A DNA stretch of 64,000 nucleotides from Companilactobacillus baiquanensis (GTDB taxonomy: Bacteria; Bacillota; Bacilli; Lactobacillales; Lactobacillaceae), in contig NZ_RHOQ01000001.1 in the NCBI RefSeq assembly GCF_003946605.1, positions 682,001-746,000 on the forward strand. The letters are read 5' to 3'. The position numbers were made by a program, and so were the translations under genes. How positions within the stretch are numbered: the first letter of the stretch is position 1; every line of letters starts with the position of its first letter. Shown here one piece after another: positions 19,417 to 28,347 of this stretch. The notes below the pieces were generated by a model. It saw only the letters and a list, made by a program, of their open reading frames with translations, had not been told where the DNA came from and searched no databases.

Positions 19417-20193
19417 TTGAATAAGAACTATCAAGGCACAGTATTTTTTGATCTTGACGGCACTTTATTAAACGAACACTCGAAAGTTGATCCTGATGTA
19501 GCAAATGCAATTCATCAACTACGAGAAAATAACTATCTTCCAGTTATCTGTACAGGTCGTGCACCTGATGAGATCGTAGAAATCTCAGAGGCAACTGGTA
19601 TTGATACTAATATTACTTTAAATGGCGCACTTGTCCAATCAGAACAGGAAATTATTTATGAAAATATTCTTGAACCTGAATTAATAGAACAAGTCATCGA
19701 TACGGCGAATGAATTTGATGATGTTATCGGTATGCATTCATACACATCAACATCGATCAATCGTAAAACTGATGTCGTGGAAGATTTCTATCAAATGGTA
19801 CATTTACCATTGCCTAAGGTTGACGCAGATTTTTATAAAAAAGTGAAAGTCCCAATGATCGTGGTCGTTTCTCCAGAAAAAGAGGATCGCTATCAAGTTC
19901 AATATCCAGAGTTGAAATTTTATAAAACAGGTACTTACTCTATTGATGTTGTTAAAAAAGGTATCACTAAAATGAGTGGTATAAAAAACCTTATCAATAA
20001 CATGCAACTAGATGACAAACCTGTCTATGCTTTCGGAGATGGTCCAAACGATTTAGAGATGATCAAATCAGCAGATTATAGTATAGCTATGGAAAATGGA
20101 ACTGAGGAAATCAAAAATTCTGCCAGTTATGTTACTTCGGCAAATACTGCCGGTGGTATTAGAAATGGTCTAAAGCATTATAATTTGATTTAA
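19417..20193 (+). CDS. HAD-superfamily Cof-type phosphatase
   Basis: 258 residues. Cytoplasmic HAD phosphatase of the Cof/class IIB group acting on sugar or cofactor phosphates. Seen: motif I FFDLDGTLLNEHS near the N-terminus, motif II in VICTGRA, a C2 cap domain, motif III Lys in KKGITKMSGI, and motif IV FGDGPNDLEMI. TTG start preceded by TTGAGG. Divergent from the two-component operon. The exact substrate cannot be read out. Confidence 0.9.
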   Translation: MNKNYQGTVFFDLDGTLLNEHSKVDPDVANAIHQLRENNYLPVICTGRAPDEIVEISEATGIDTNITLNGALVQSEQEIIYENILEPELIEQVIDTANEFDDVIGMHSYTSTSINRKTDVVEDFYQMVHLPLPKVDADFYKKVKVPMIVVVSPEKEDRYQVQYPELKFYKTGTYSIDVVKKGITKMSGIKNLINNMQLDDKPVYAFGDGPNDLEMIKSADYSIAMENGTEEIKNSASYVTSANTAGGIRNGLKHYNLI

Positions 20194-20205
20194 ATAAGAT
20201 TTAGA

Positions 20206-20249
20206 AAAGGATTCGAAATTTACAAAACGTAAATCACGAATCCTTTTTT
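20206..20249 (+). terminator. Terminator between HAD and MDR genes
   Basis: AAAGGATTCG pairs with CGAATCCTTT, with an inner TTTACAAAACGTAAA stem-loop and T6. Usable by both convergent genes. Confidence 0.8.
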
Positions 20250-20259
20250 GTTACAAAAA

Positions 20260-21252
20260 TTAGGCAATAACGACAACTTTACCTTTCATGTGACCCGCTT
20301 CAACTATTTTCGTAGCCGCTTTTAAAGACTCAAGATCAAATCCTCGAATTATCTTTGTAGTAGTTGACTTTATAACCCCTGAATCTAGGTCGTTAGCCAA
20401 TTTTTCTAGATAATCGCCTTGAGTAGACATTGAATCGAGATTATAAAATGCCTTAGTGAACATCCATTCCCAATTGAAGTTAACAGACTTATTCTTTAAA
20501 TCTGCCACACTAGACTCTCTTAGGTTTGTGATCGTAGCAAAAGTACCGAATGGTTTAATTAATTCAGTAATTTCATTCCAGTGCGGATCGTTATCACTTA
20601 AACCTAGGATATAATCGACATTTTTTATCTTTAGATCATGCATTTGCTTGATCAGGTCATGATGATGGTCAATAACTTGATCTGCGCCAAGTTTTTTGAT
20701 CCATTCTACCTTCTCACCAGTTGCGGTAGCAATAACTCTTAGACCGGCTAAATGAGCCAATTGGACGGCAATTGAACCTACTCCCCCAGCACCATTGATT
20801 ATCAGCACTGTTTTTTGGGAATTATCTGCTTTAGGATCAATCTTTAACTTTTCATATAGTAATTCACTAGCGGTCAAAGTAATCAGCGGCATAGAAACGC
20901 TATCTTCAATAGATACTGTTTTTGGTGCTTTAGCTATTAATCTTTGATCGATCAGTTCAAATTCTTGATAACTACCATCTCTTGAATAATCTCCTGCAAA
21001 AAAGACTGTATCACCAATTTGAAATTTATTAGCATCTGACCCTTTTTTAACAATTTTCCCATAACCGTCAAAACCAACTACTTTAGGATCGGTTAATTGA
21101 CCGGCTATTTTTTTTCGAGTAGCAATATCAACTGGATTGATAGAAACTCCAGCAATCTTAACTAATACATCTTGTCCGGTTGGTTCAGGTGTATCTTTGA
21201 TAAATTCTGTCAAACTATCTAGATCATTATTAACAAAGCCATATGTTTTCAT
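20260..21252 (-). CDS. Zinc-independent MDR-family NADPH:quinone-type oxidoreductase
   Basis: 330 residues. Medium-chain dehydrogenase/reductase of the quinone-oxidoreductase group. Seen: GroES-like N-domain (VKIAGVSINPVDIATRKK, VVGFDGYGKIVKKGSDANKF) without the zinc-ligand cysteines, and a Rossmann NADPH site INGAGGVGSIAVQLAHLAGL with ADQVIDHHHD. Such enzymes reduce quinones or activated alkenes in the cytoplasm. ATG follows AAAGGGCG. Single gene with its own promoter region. Confidence 0.9.
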   Translation of the reverse strand: MKTYGFVNNDLDSLTEFIKDTPEPTGQDVLVKIAGVSINPVDIATRKKIAGQLTDPKVVGFDGYGKIVKKGSDANKFQIGDTVFFAGDYSRDGSYQEFELIDQRLIAKAPKTVSIEDSVSMPLITLTASELLYEKLKIDPKADNSQKTVLIINGAGGVGSIAVQLAHLAGLRVIATATGEKVEWIKKLGADQVIDHHHDLIKQMHDLKIKNVDYILGLSDNDPHWNEITELIKPFGTFATITNLRESSVADLKNKSVNFNWEWMFTKAFYNLDSMSTQGDYLEKLANDLDSGVIKSTTTKIIRGFDLESLKAATKIVEAGHMKGKVVVIA

Positions 21253-21302
21253 TCAGCAACACGCCCTTTCGCTGATATTTTACAACAAATATCAATAGTT
21301 AC

Positions 21303-21341
21303 CAAAAAAGACCAAGAGAAAATATTCCCCTGATCTTTTTG
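21303..21341 (-). terminator. Terminator of the RlpA-like secreted protein gene
   Basis: On the minus strand AAAGATCAGGGGA pairs with TCTCTTGGTCTTT (some G-U pairs), followed by T-rich sequence. Confidence 0.65.
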
Positions 21342-21356
21342 ATGTGATTATTTTTT

Positions 21357-21998
21357 TTAAACGATCTCAACTGTTGCACTTGTTATTCCGTATGAAGGAA
21401 TCATATTATTTGGCATTGCAACATCGATTTGGTATGGATTCGATGCGGCAAATGTTCCTGTATCGTTAACAGTTCGATACCAAACATCACCTTGTGCAGT
21501 GGTAATTTTCAAACGTGTACCGCGTGGAATAACCCCCAAGTTAGTTGCCACGCCGCCGTAACCCATATTAGATCCTAATACTGCTGGATCGTAAAAACTT
21601 ATTTTAAAAGTTCCTACATTCTGAGTCGTTTGAGCAGGTTGAGTTGTTTCTGTTGTATTTTGTGTAACGTTAGTCACACTTTCTACTTGATTCACTACTG
21701 GTTCTGCCTTTGGTTCTGGTGTGAGATCGACATGTTCCATCTGGTGGTCTTTCTCACTATATTCAATACCAGGAATAAATTCTTTATCACCTGATACAGA
21801 GATTTTCTCATTTAGTTTTTTAGCATTATCATCATTATCAGCTAAACCTGACAATGTGCCATTAAAATCCCCTACATTACTTGTTACTTGTTCACTGTTA
21901 TTTTGAGTTGCAGCATATGCATTAACTGAATATCCTGTACCTGCCATCAACAGTATTCCTGCTAGAAGTAATGCTTTAATTTTAGTTTGCTTAATCAA
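21357..21998 (-). CDS. Secreted protein with RlpA/3D-like double-psi barrel domain
   Basis: 213 residues from a TTG start at 21998, chosen for the GGGGGGA ribosome site 5 nt upstream and because it opens a signal peptide (KIKALLLAGILLMAGTGYSVNAYA). Linker rich in Asn/Gln/Thr, then a C-terminal domain of about 85 residues: FKISFYDPAVLGSNMGYGG, IPRGTRLKIT, YRTVNDTGTF, QIDVAMPN. This fits the barrel of RlpA/3D/expansin-like wall proteins (LPFGT and VNDRGPF analogues). The same domain closes the LysM protein at 44968-45633. Probably wall-associated and peptidoglycan-acting; the enzymatic role is not shown. Confidence 0.8.
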   Translation of the reverse strand: MIKQTKIKALLLAGILLMAGTGYSVNAYAATQNNSEQVTSNVGDFNGTLSGLADNDDNAKKLNEKISVSGDKEFIPGIEYSEKDHQMEHVDLTPEPKAEPVVNQVESVTNVTQNTTETTQPAQTTQNVGTFKISFYDPAVLGSNMGYGGVATNLGVIPRGTRLKITTAQGDVWYRTVNDTGTFAASNPYQIDVAMPNNMIPSYGITSATVEIV

Positions 21999-22292
21999 CT
22001 AATCCCCCCGTTTTTTCTTAATCACCAGAGGAAACTATACAAGATGAATATTTCAAACATATTACGTAGAGAATAAAAAATTTCTATCTCAAGTCAATTC
22101 TGTAACAGTTGTGTAATATACGTCAGATTATTCATATAATTTTTAGCAAAATTGATAAATTAAACAATTGGCTATTAATTTTAAACATATATTAAATTTA
22201 CGTAAAAAAATAATGTCTTGCGAGAACAATCATTTGTTCAATAATTTTATTTATGCTAAGTTGGATATATATAAGGAATGGAGGAATTTAAT

Positions 22293-22841
22293 ATGTCAAA
22301 GAAAATTGCTGTTATCGTCGGTAGTTTACGTAAGGGTTCATTCTCACGTCAAATTGCCAACAACTTGGTAGGATTATTCCCAAGTGAATATGAACCAGAA
22401 TTTGTAGAAATTGGTGATTTGCCACTTTATAGTGAGGATATTGATACACCTGAAAACGTTCCGGACAGCTACACAGAATTCAGAAATAAACTTAAAGATG
22501 CCAGCGGTGTATTATTTGTAACACCAGAATACAATCGTTCGATCCCTGGTGGACTAAAGAACGCTATTGATGTAGGTTCACGTCCATATGGAGAAAATGC
22601 TTGGGAGAACAAGCCAGCTGCCATTGTCAGCGTTTCACCTGGTGCTATCAGTGGATTTGGTGCAAACCACATCTTACGTCAATCATTGGTATTCTTAAAT
22701 ATGCCAACTCTTCAACAACCAGAAGCTTATCTTGGTAATGTAACAAATATTCTTGATGAAAACGGTAAAGTTTCAGATAAGACTATTGGATTCCTACAAA
22801 GCATCATTGATGCATACGTAGAATTATTAAATCGTTATTAA
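22293..22841 (+). CDS. NADPH-dependent FMN reductase
   Basis: 182 residues from the ATG at 22293 (GGAGG 9 nt upstream; an earlier in-frame ATG overlaps that ribosome site). Flavodoxin-like fold reducing FMN, quinones or azo compounds in the cytoplasm. Seen: IVGSLRKGSFSRQIANNL phosphate-binding loop, TPEYNRSIPGGLKNAIDVGSR (the PEYN signature) and SVSPGAISGFGANHILRQSL. Monocistronic. Confidence 0.93.
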   Translation: MSKKIAVIVGSLRKGSFSRQIANNLVGLFPSEYEPEFVEIGDLPLYSEDIDTPENVPDSYTEFRNKLKDASGVLFVTPEYNRSIPGGLKNAIDVGSRPYGENAWENKPAAIVSVSPGAISGFGANHILRQSLVFLNMPTLQQPEAYLGNVTNILDENGKVSDKTIGFLQSIIDAYVELLNRY

Positions 22842-22847
22842 TTTAGC

Positions 22848-22872
22848 AAACGTCTCATATGAGACGTTTTTT
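22848..22872 (+). terminator. Terminator of the FMN reductase gene
   Basis: AAACGTCTCATATGAGACGTTT is a near-perfect palindromic hairpin followed by T-run. Confidence 0.85.
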
Positions 22873-23054
22873 ATTTGCACAATTGTACATTAATATTGTA
22901 TATTACAATTTATCGACAGTTCAGTCCATGTCGTTGTACAGAGGGAAAATTGTGATACCTTAAATATATTGCAAATTCCATGTTGTTTTTCAAAAAAAAG
23001 TCACATTTTTATGGTAAAACAACATGTATAGAAGATGGAGGCAATGTTGGTTGT

Positions 23055-23306
23055 ATGGTAACAATTGGAAAATATTTAAGAACAAAGAGATTCTTTAAGG
23101 AAATGACCTTACAACAGGTAGTTTATGCTGCTAAACACGATTATAATTTATCAACATCAACTTCTGTTCTAAGTGCATTAGAAACTAACAAAACTAGAAC
23201 TATGGATGGGGCATTATTATTTGTCCTAGCGGATCTATATGATATTGATTTAAACGAGCTTCGCTCAGTTATTCTAGATGGTAAAAAGGAACAAGACGTA
23301 GATTAG
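23055..23306 (+). CDS. Small XRE-like HTH protein
   Basis: 83 residues from the ATG at 23055, which follows GGAGG at 23037-23041 with a rather long 13-nt gap. The frame is open upstream to 22980 but without a ribosome site. Seen: IGKYLRTKRFFKEMTLQQVVYAA and VLSALETNKTRTMDGALLFVLADLYDIDLNEL, the two-helix pattern of XRE/Cro repressors of the SinR/Rgg N-terminal kind. No effector domain. The gene is convergent with, and overlaps by 4 nt, the GH3 glucosidase gene; its last codons form half of the shared terminator. Confidence 0.75.
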   Translation: MVTIGKYLRTKRFFKEMTLQQVVYAAKHDYNLSTSTSVLSALETNKTRTMDGALLFVLADLYDIDLNELRSVILDGKKEQDVD

Positions 23307-23322
23307 TCTTGTTCCTTTTTTT
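23284..23322 (+). terminator. Bidirectional terminator overlapping two gene ends
   Basis: AAGGAACAAGAC pairs with GTCTTGTTCCTT, followed by T8 on plus and A-run on minus. Its arms lie within the 3' ends of the HTH gene and the GH3 gene. Confidence 0.85.
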
Positions 23323-25915
23323 TATTCATTTGTAATTTAAATTTATCTGTTTTCATAATAACTTTAAGAATATGGATCGCAGACTTTTGCAGATCACCTA
23401 AATTAAGATCGTTGTTATCTTTCCACTTTCCCTGAAGTAAAATATGATCTTTATCCAATATTTGAACGCTCCCGTTATAAAACGACTCTTTAATTTTTTC
23501 ATCCAACTGATCAGATGAAATTTTAACTCTTACTAAAACATCCCCATCATTATCTGGGATAAAGTCATTTAAGAGATTAATTGTTTCTATTTTCATCAAA
23601 GCAGAATTAAGAACCTTTTTAGTAGCAATACTTCCATCAGAATTAAATTCAGGTTTAAGATTTGAAACCGCCGCAAATAATGTGTCTTTAGAATTACCGG
23701 GCATAATTAAATCATTACCAGCATGCATACTTTCTTTAGGATCAGCCACACTGAACCAGTCAGTCATGACCAATCCTTGAAATCCCCATTCATCGCGCAA
23801 AACATTAGTTAAGGCTTCAAAGTTTGCTCCTGAATAATAATTATTGACCATATTGTAAGATGACATTATTGCTAATGGCTGTTCTTCTTTGATGGCAATT
23901 TCAAAATTCTTCAAATAAATTTCTCTTAAAGCTTGCTCACCAATTAAACTATTGCCAATATTACGAAAACTTTCTTGATTATTACCTAAGAAATGTTTAA
24001 TCGTGACACCTAAACCAGCATGACTTTGCACACCTTTAGTCTCGGCAGCAGCAATCGTTCCAGATAGAAATGGATCTTCTGAAAAGTATTCAAAATTACG
24101 GCCGCCTAACGGATTACGATGAATATTCATCCCTGGAGCCAGCCAGAATGTAACTTTGCAGTGCTTCATTTCTTCACCTATCGCTATACCCATCTTTTCA
24201 ATAAGAGATCGATTCCAAGTTTGTGCCACTAAAGTTCCGATCGGCCAAGCAGTATTTTTATAACTTGAATCTAATCTTAATCCAGCAGGGCCATCGGCAC
24301 TAACAGTTGCTGGAATGCCACGCTGCACATTACTAACCGTCTGCCCGGCCGCTCCTTTTACAAGGCTAGATGCATTGCCAATAATGCTATCATTATCTTG
24401 GCCTAAATCTCCTTCGACTATATCTACCAGTTCTTTATCAGACAAGTTGGCTACAAATGTTTCTAAAGAAATTCTTTTATTATATACATCGATCAAATTT
24501 AAATTTTCTATTTTATCTCTGGAAATAACTTCTTCATTAAAGTATTTACCCGGTAGTTTTCTATCGTCGACTACATATGTCGTAACATCTGATTTATCTT
24601 GATATTGAACTTGATCAGCTTGACGAAAGTTTTCAGATTTTAACAAGAATAAAGGTACATTGAATGTTCTAGACAATTCAACATTATTTTTTATAAGCTT
24701 AGTTGGATCAACTTGCGGACACATTTTGTGTTCAACCGTTTTAATAATAGTCTTTCGGTCTAATTTTATTTCAGCAACAACTTTAGTATTACGAGAACTA
24801 TTACCGACTCTTACTGAATAAACGCCCGGTGTCAAAACAAAAGCAGCATTTTTTTCGTCATAAATAACTAGATCTTCTGTCTTAATATCAAATTGTAACT
24901 GTTGCACTTCATGCGGTTTTAATACTTTAGTTTTAGAATATGCTCGTAGAACTTGATAAGGAGTAGGTATATCGGATTGAGGATTGGAAATATATGCTTG
25001 AACTACTTCCTGCCCTTGGAATTTATCGCTCTCATTTTTTACTTCTAACTTAATAGAAATGTGCTCTTCATTTACTGATATTTTATTAACTTTTATGTCA
25101 AATTCGGCATAGCTTAGTCCATATCCAAATTCATATCTTGGTTTAATATTAAAACTATCAAAATATCTATAACCAACATAAATTCCTTCAGAATATTCAG
25201 GATTCCTAACTCCAAAATTATCAATTGCCGGATATTCTTGATAATCAGTCCAGGTATCAGATAATTTTCCAGAAGGAGTTTTTGTTCCATCTAATATTTC
25301 TGTCACTGCATCTCCAGCTGTCATTCCAGGTTGAGAAATTAATAAAATACTATCTAGTAATGGACATTGATCCACAAAACTAGTATCAATTACTCCGCCA
25401 ATATTCAATAACAAGATGCTATTTTCATAATATTCACTCAAGCGTTTAATGTTAGAAAATTCATTCTCAGATAATTGAAAATCACCGGGTTCATTCTTTC
25501 GATCGTACCCTTCACCAGAAGTACGTGATATTACATAAATACCTACGGTACCTTCTTTAAAGTCGTGAATCTCGGGGTCATCAATACTGAAAGCTGGCGA
25601 TAATATATTAGTGTCTTTATTGTATTCAGTTTCTTTTGCTTGATAAAATCTTTGAAAACGATTGAGCCAAGATTTAGTTGTAACAGTAAAACCTGATTTT
25701 TCCAATCCTTCAACGATCGAAGTAGTCTCTTGGTTAACATTACCAGAACCAGTTCCGCCCTTTACTGTTGCAAAGGCACCACTTCCATACACTGCAACTA
25801 CTTTAGTCTTTAGAGGTAGCACATGATGGTTATTTTGTAGTAAAACCATCCCCTCTTGGGCAATTTCTTTAGATAGTTTCGTGTGATCAGCACTACTAAA
25901 ATTTGTGTTTTCCAT
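23303..25915 (-). CDS. GH3 beta-glucosidase with inverted domain order
   Basis: 870 residues, no signal peptide. Family 3 glycoside hydrolase, probably cytoplasmic, releasing glucose from beta-glucosides. The usual order is reversed. The (alpha/beta)6 domain comes first (residues about 15-230: EGMVLLQNNHHVLPL, YGSGAFATVKGGTGSGNV), then a fibronectin-III-like domain (residues about 270-390, ending GVYSVRVGNSSRN), and the TIM-barrel last (from about 500): VSADGPAGLRL near 535, NIHRNPLGGRNFEYFSEDP, VTIKHFLGNNQE, and GLVMTDWFS near 718 with the nucleophile Asp. Inverted GH3 enzymes are known from Ruminococcus/Butyrivibrio types. No PTS or transport partner is adjacent. Confidence 0.92.
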   Translation of the reverse strand: MENTNFSSADHTKLSKEIAQEGMVLLQNNHHVLPLKTKVVAVYGSGAFATVKGGTGSGNVNQETTSIVEGLEKSGFTVTTKSWLNRFQRFYQAKETEYNKDTNILSPAFSIDDPEIHDFKEGTVGIYVISRTSGEGYDRKNEPGDFQLSENEFSNIKRLSEYYENSILLLNIGGVIDTSFVDQCPLLDSILLISQPGMTAGDAVTEILDGTKTPSGKLSDTWTDYQEYPAIDNFGVRNPEYSEGIYVGYRYFDSFNIKPRYEFGYGLSYAEFDIKVNKISVNEEHISIKLEVKNESDKFQGQEVVQAYISNPQSDIPTPYQVLRAYSKTKVLKPHEVQQLQFDIKTEDLVIYDEKNAAFVLTPGVYSVRVGNSSRNTKVVAEIKLDRKTIIKTVEHKMCPQVDPTKLIKNNVELSRTFNVPLFLLKSENFRQADQVQYQDKSDVTTYVVDDRKLPGKYFNEEVISRDKIENLNLIDVYNKRISLETFVANLSDKELVDIVEGDLGQDNDSIIGNASSLVKGAAGQTVSNVQRGIPATVSADGPAGLRLDSSYKNTAWPIGTLVAQTWNRSLIEKMGIAIGEEMKHCKVTFWLAPGMNIHRNPLGGRNFEYFSEDPFLSGTIAAAETKGVQSHAGLGVTIKHFLGNNQESFRNIGNSLIGEQALREIYLKNFEIAIKEEQPLAIMSSYNMVNNYYSGANFEALTNVLRDEWGFQGLVMTDWFSVADPKESMHAGNDLIMPGNSKDTLFAAVSNLKPEFNSDGSIATKKVLNSALMKIETINLLNDFIPDNDGDVLVRVKISSDQLDEKIKESFYNGSVQILDKDHILLQGKWKDNNDLNLGDLQKSAIHILKVIMKTDKFKLQMNKKKEQD

Positions 25916-26007
25916 CTTCTCACTACTCCTTTGGTGGAAATATATCTATCATTTTCAATTTTACACTTCTTGGTTACAAAAAAGAGTCACCATCAACCGA
26001 TTTTTCA

Positions 26008-26052
26008 CAAAAAAGCCCGGTAATCTAAAAATCAGATTACCGGACTTATTTG
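26008..26052 (-). terminator. Terminator of the NAD(P)H-binding protein gene
   Basis: AAGTCCGGTAATCT pairs with AGATTACCGGGCTT on the minus strand and is followed by T6. Confidence 0.88.
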
Positions 26053-26105
26053 ATTTAATTCTCGAAAGCTGAGTATTTTATTAACATTCTCAGCTCTTAT
26101 AAATA

Positions 26106-26747
26106 CTATTTTTCATTAACAAGCGTAATTCTTTGACGTTCATAAGTTCCTTTTTCAATAATATCCAACATCCCTACGGCGTAGTCTGCATAGCTGATAT
26201 AGTGTTTACTATCATCTTGAGCATGATACTCCTCGCCATCAATTTGATATTTACCAGTTCGGGTTCCTTTTGGATCATAATTAAAAGCAGGTGTCATATA
26301 TGTCCAACGAATGTTTGAATACGAACGTAAACGACTAAGGCTTTCAACTAAAGCATCAGCAAGCGGCATCCAGTCATCCGGATAATTTGTCCGATCTTTT
26401 AACATTTTTGTATGTTCTGAATTGATGAACAGTGTCCCAGCACCACCAACTTTTAGATAACGAATATTTGTACCTTTCAAAATATTCATAATATGAGATA
26501 TTCCATCAGTATGAACGTAAAATGTTTCCGGAGTCCAGGCACTGATTGCGTCTACTATGGCATCGACCTCTTTTAAATCATCTGTTGTCAGGTCCATAAT
26601 ATCTTTGATCAATAGTTTGTCGGCTTTTAATTCTATTTCTGCATGATCCTTATGGGCAATCGCCAAAATTTGATGTCCTCTACTCTGGGCCTCATTGATT
26701 ACAGCTCTACCTGTTTTTCCAAAAGCTCCAATAACAGCAATTTTCAT
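26106..26747 (-). CDS. NAD(P)H-binding Rossmann protein (NmrA/YwnB-like)
   Basis: 213 residues. Atypical short-chain dehydrogenase fold. Seen: N-terminal dinucleotide motif IGAFGKTGRAVINEAQSRGH, then DAIVDAIS, VGGAGTLFI, and a loop lacking the YxxxK catalytic pair. Such proteins act as NADPH-dependent reductases or redox sensors. Transcribed divergently from the LysR gene at 26902, with 154 nt between starts, the usual layout for a LysR regulator and its target. Confidence 0.85.
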   Translation of the reverse strand: MKIAVIGAFGKTGRAVINEAQSRGHQILAIAHKDHAEIELKADKLLIKDIMDLTTDDLKEVDAIVDAISAWTPETFYVHTDGISHIMNILKGTNIRYLKVGGAGTLFINSEHTKMLKDRTNYPDDWMPLADALVESLSRLRSYSNIRWTYMTPAFNYDPKGTRTGKYQIDGEEYHAQDDSKHYISYADYAVGMLDIIEKGTYERQRITLVNEK

Positions 26748-26901
26748 TTATCTTCTCCTTATTTAAAAAATTAATTACTTTCATTGGCTAGTCTAATAGA
26801 GGTTAGTTACATTTGAAAATGCTTATTTCAAGTGACCAGTTATGCAATTATTGTATGTTAAACTTTAATAGTAAATAAATAATTAGTGGACTGGTGAGAA
26901 A

Positions 26902-27768
26902 ATGGATATTCGTGTTTTAAATTATTTTTTAATTACCGCTCGTGAAGAAAATATCACTAAAGCTGCATCCTTATTAAATCTGACACAGCCAACGTTATCA
27001 CGACAACTAAAGGGTTTAGAAACTGAATTAAATGTTGAATTATTTCACCGCAGTAATCATAGTATTTATTTAACTAAAGAAGGACTCTTATTTCGACAAA
27101 GAGCTCAAGATATAGTAAATATCTTTGAACATACACGTGATGAACTACAATCGACTGAAGAATTGATAGGAACAATTGAAATTGGCTGTGGTGAACTCCA
27201 TAGTACGGCAGAATTAGCACAACTGCTAGATGAATTTCAGGAATTATATCCGAAAGTGAAATTTAATTTAAGAAGTGGCAATAATAATGACATTAAAGGA
27301 TGGATCGAACAAGGCGTTTTAGATATGGGGCTCTTAATTGAACCAGTGGAAATCGGTAAATACGATTTTGTACATATGAATAGTAAGGAAGAATGGGGTA
27401 TCTTGGCGCATAAAAAATCCAAATTTTCTGAATTTGACGCGATTCGTCCTGGTGATTTAGTCGGTACCAAAGTAATTACAATTTCTGATCGAATAGTTCA
27501 AAACGAGCTCGGCAATTGGTCTGGTAAATACGCCATTCAAATGGAAAATAAAGCTCGCTATAATCTTTTATACAGTGCAGCAATGCTGGCACAACAAAAT
27601 CATGGTGTAGTAATTTGTTTAAAAACAGGTCAACATTTTGACGACTTAAAATATATTCCATTAGAACCAAAGCTAGAATTAAATTCCGTTTTAGCTTGGC
27701 GTGGTCAACAACCACATTCAGAAGCAACTAAAGCCTTTATTGACTTTATACGTAAAGAAAAAAATTGA
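26902..27768 (+). CDS. LysR-family transcription regulator
   Basis: 288 residues. N-terminal winged HTH (ARKEENITKAASLLNLTQ-like: EENITKAASLLNLTQPTLSR) and a C-terminal co-inducer domain (TIEIGCGELHSTAELAQLL onward). ATG follows CTGGTGAGAAA, a weak ribosome site. Likely controls itself and the divergent NAD(P)H-binding gene. The inducer is unknown. Confidence 0.93.
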   Translation: MDIRVLNYFLITAREENITKAASLLNLTQPTLSRQLKGLETELNVELFHRSNHSIYLTKEGLLFRQRAQDIVNIFEHTRDELQSTEELIGTIEIGCGELHSTAELAQLLDEFQELYPKVKFNLRSGNNNDIKGWIEQGVLDMGLLIEPVEIGKYDFVHMNSKEEWGILAHKKSKFSEFDAIRPGDLVGTKVITISDRIVQNELGNWSGKYAIQMENKARYNLLYSAAMLAQQNHGVVICLKTGQHFDDLKYIPLEPKLELNSVLAWRGQQPHSEATKAFIDFIRKEKN

Positions 27769-27797
27769 AGTTCACCATTCCATCTTTAATAAGTTAG

Positions 27798-27840
27798 AAA
27801 AAAATGACTCATACGAAATATTTCGTGTGAGTCATTTTTA
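27798..27840 (+). terminator. Terminator of the LysR gene
   Basis: AAATGACTCATACGAAA pairs with TTTCGTGTGAGTCATTT and is followed by T-run. Confidence 0.88.
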
Positions 27841-27922
27841 AGTTAAGATATACATAATGTGAATTTCTTATAATGTGATATAAGCATTTTACATACTTAT
27901 CATTAGCATTTAAACTACACAT

Positions 27923-27969
27923 ATTGATCAACGAAGTTTCAACGATTTCTTGGATTAACGTTGATCAAT
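27923..27969 (+). promoter_or_regulatory. Long inverted repeat upstream of the MerR-like/AKR operon
   Basis: ATTGATCAACG (27923-27933) and CGTTGATCAAT (27959-27969) are a perfect 11-bp inverted repeat 25 nt apart, 35 nt before the first start codon. Each arm contains the palindrome TTGATCAA. It is a likely operator pair; it has no T-run, so it is not a terminator. Confidence 0.6.
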
Positions 27970-28003
27970 TGATTCTTACTATTATTTTATCGAGGTGAAT
28001 TTT

Positions 28004-28345
28004 GTGAATGAAGATGAACTACAAGCTAAGTATCAACTTACCGAACAAGTTTTGAATGATTTCGATATTTGGCAATCTCGCAATCACTTTTCTAAAGATA
28101 AGTTTTATTCCCAAAGTGACTTAACTCAATTACAAATATTTACTCAGCTACACAATATTGGCTTTAACCTGGTAGAAATTGAAGATTATTTAAATTCAGA
28201 TAAAACCAGTAAACTGCGGGTCACTCAAAAAAATAAACTTTTAAAGCGAAAAAGAACTGAGAAACTAATCACCATTCACAGACTTGAGAAACAAATTGCT
28301 ACCATCGACTATTTAAAATTTCAATTAACAAAAGGAGATCTTTAA
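28004..28345 (+). CDS. Short MerR-like regulator heading an aldo-keto reductase operon
   Basis: 113 residues from the GTG at 28004 (GAGGTGA just upstream). Seen: SQSDLTQLQIFTQLHNIGFNLVEIEDYLNS, matching the second half of a MerR DNA-binding domain, then a C-terminal coiled coil (KLLKRKRTEKLITIHRLEKQIATIDYL) as in MerR dimers. The first recognition helix is poorly conserved, so the assignment is moderate. It ends 2 nt before the first reductase gene, so they are coupled. Confidence 0.65.
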   Translation: MNEDELQAKYQLTEQVLNDFDIWQSRNHFSKDKFYSQSDLTQLQIFTQLHNIGFNLVEIEDYLNSDKTSKLRVTQKNKLLKRKRTEKLITIHRLEKQIATIDYLKFQLTKGDL

Positions 28346-28347
28346 AA

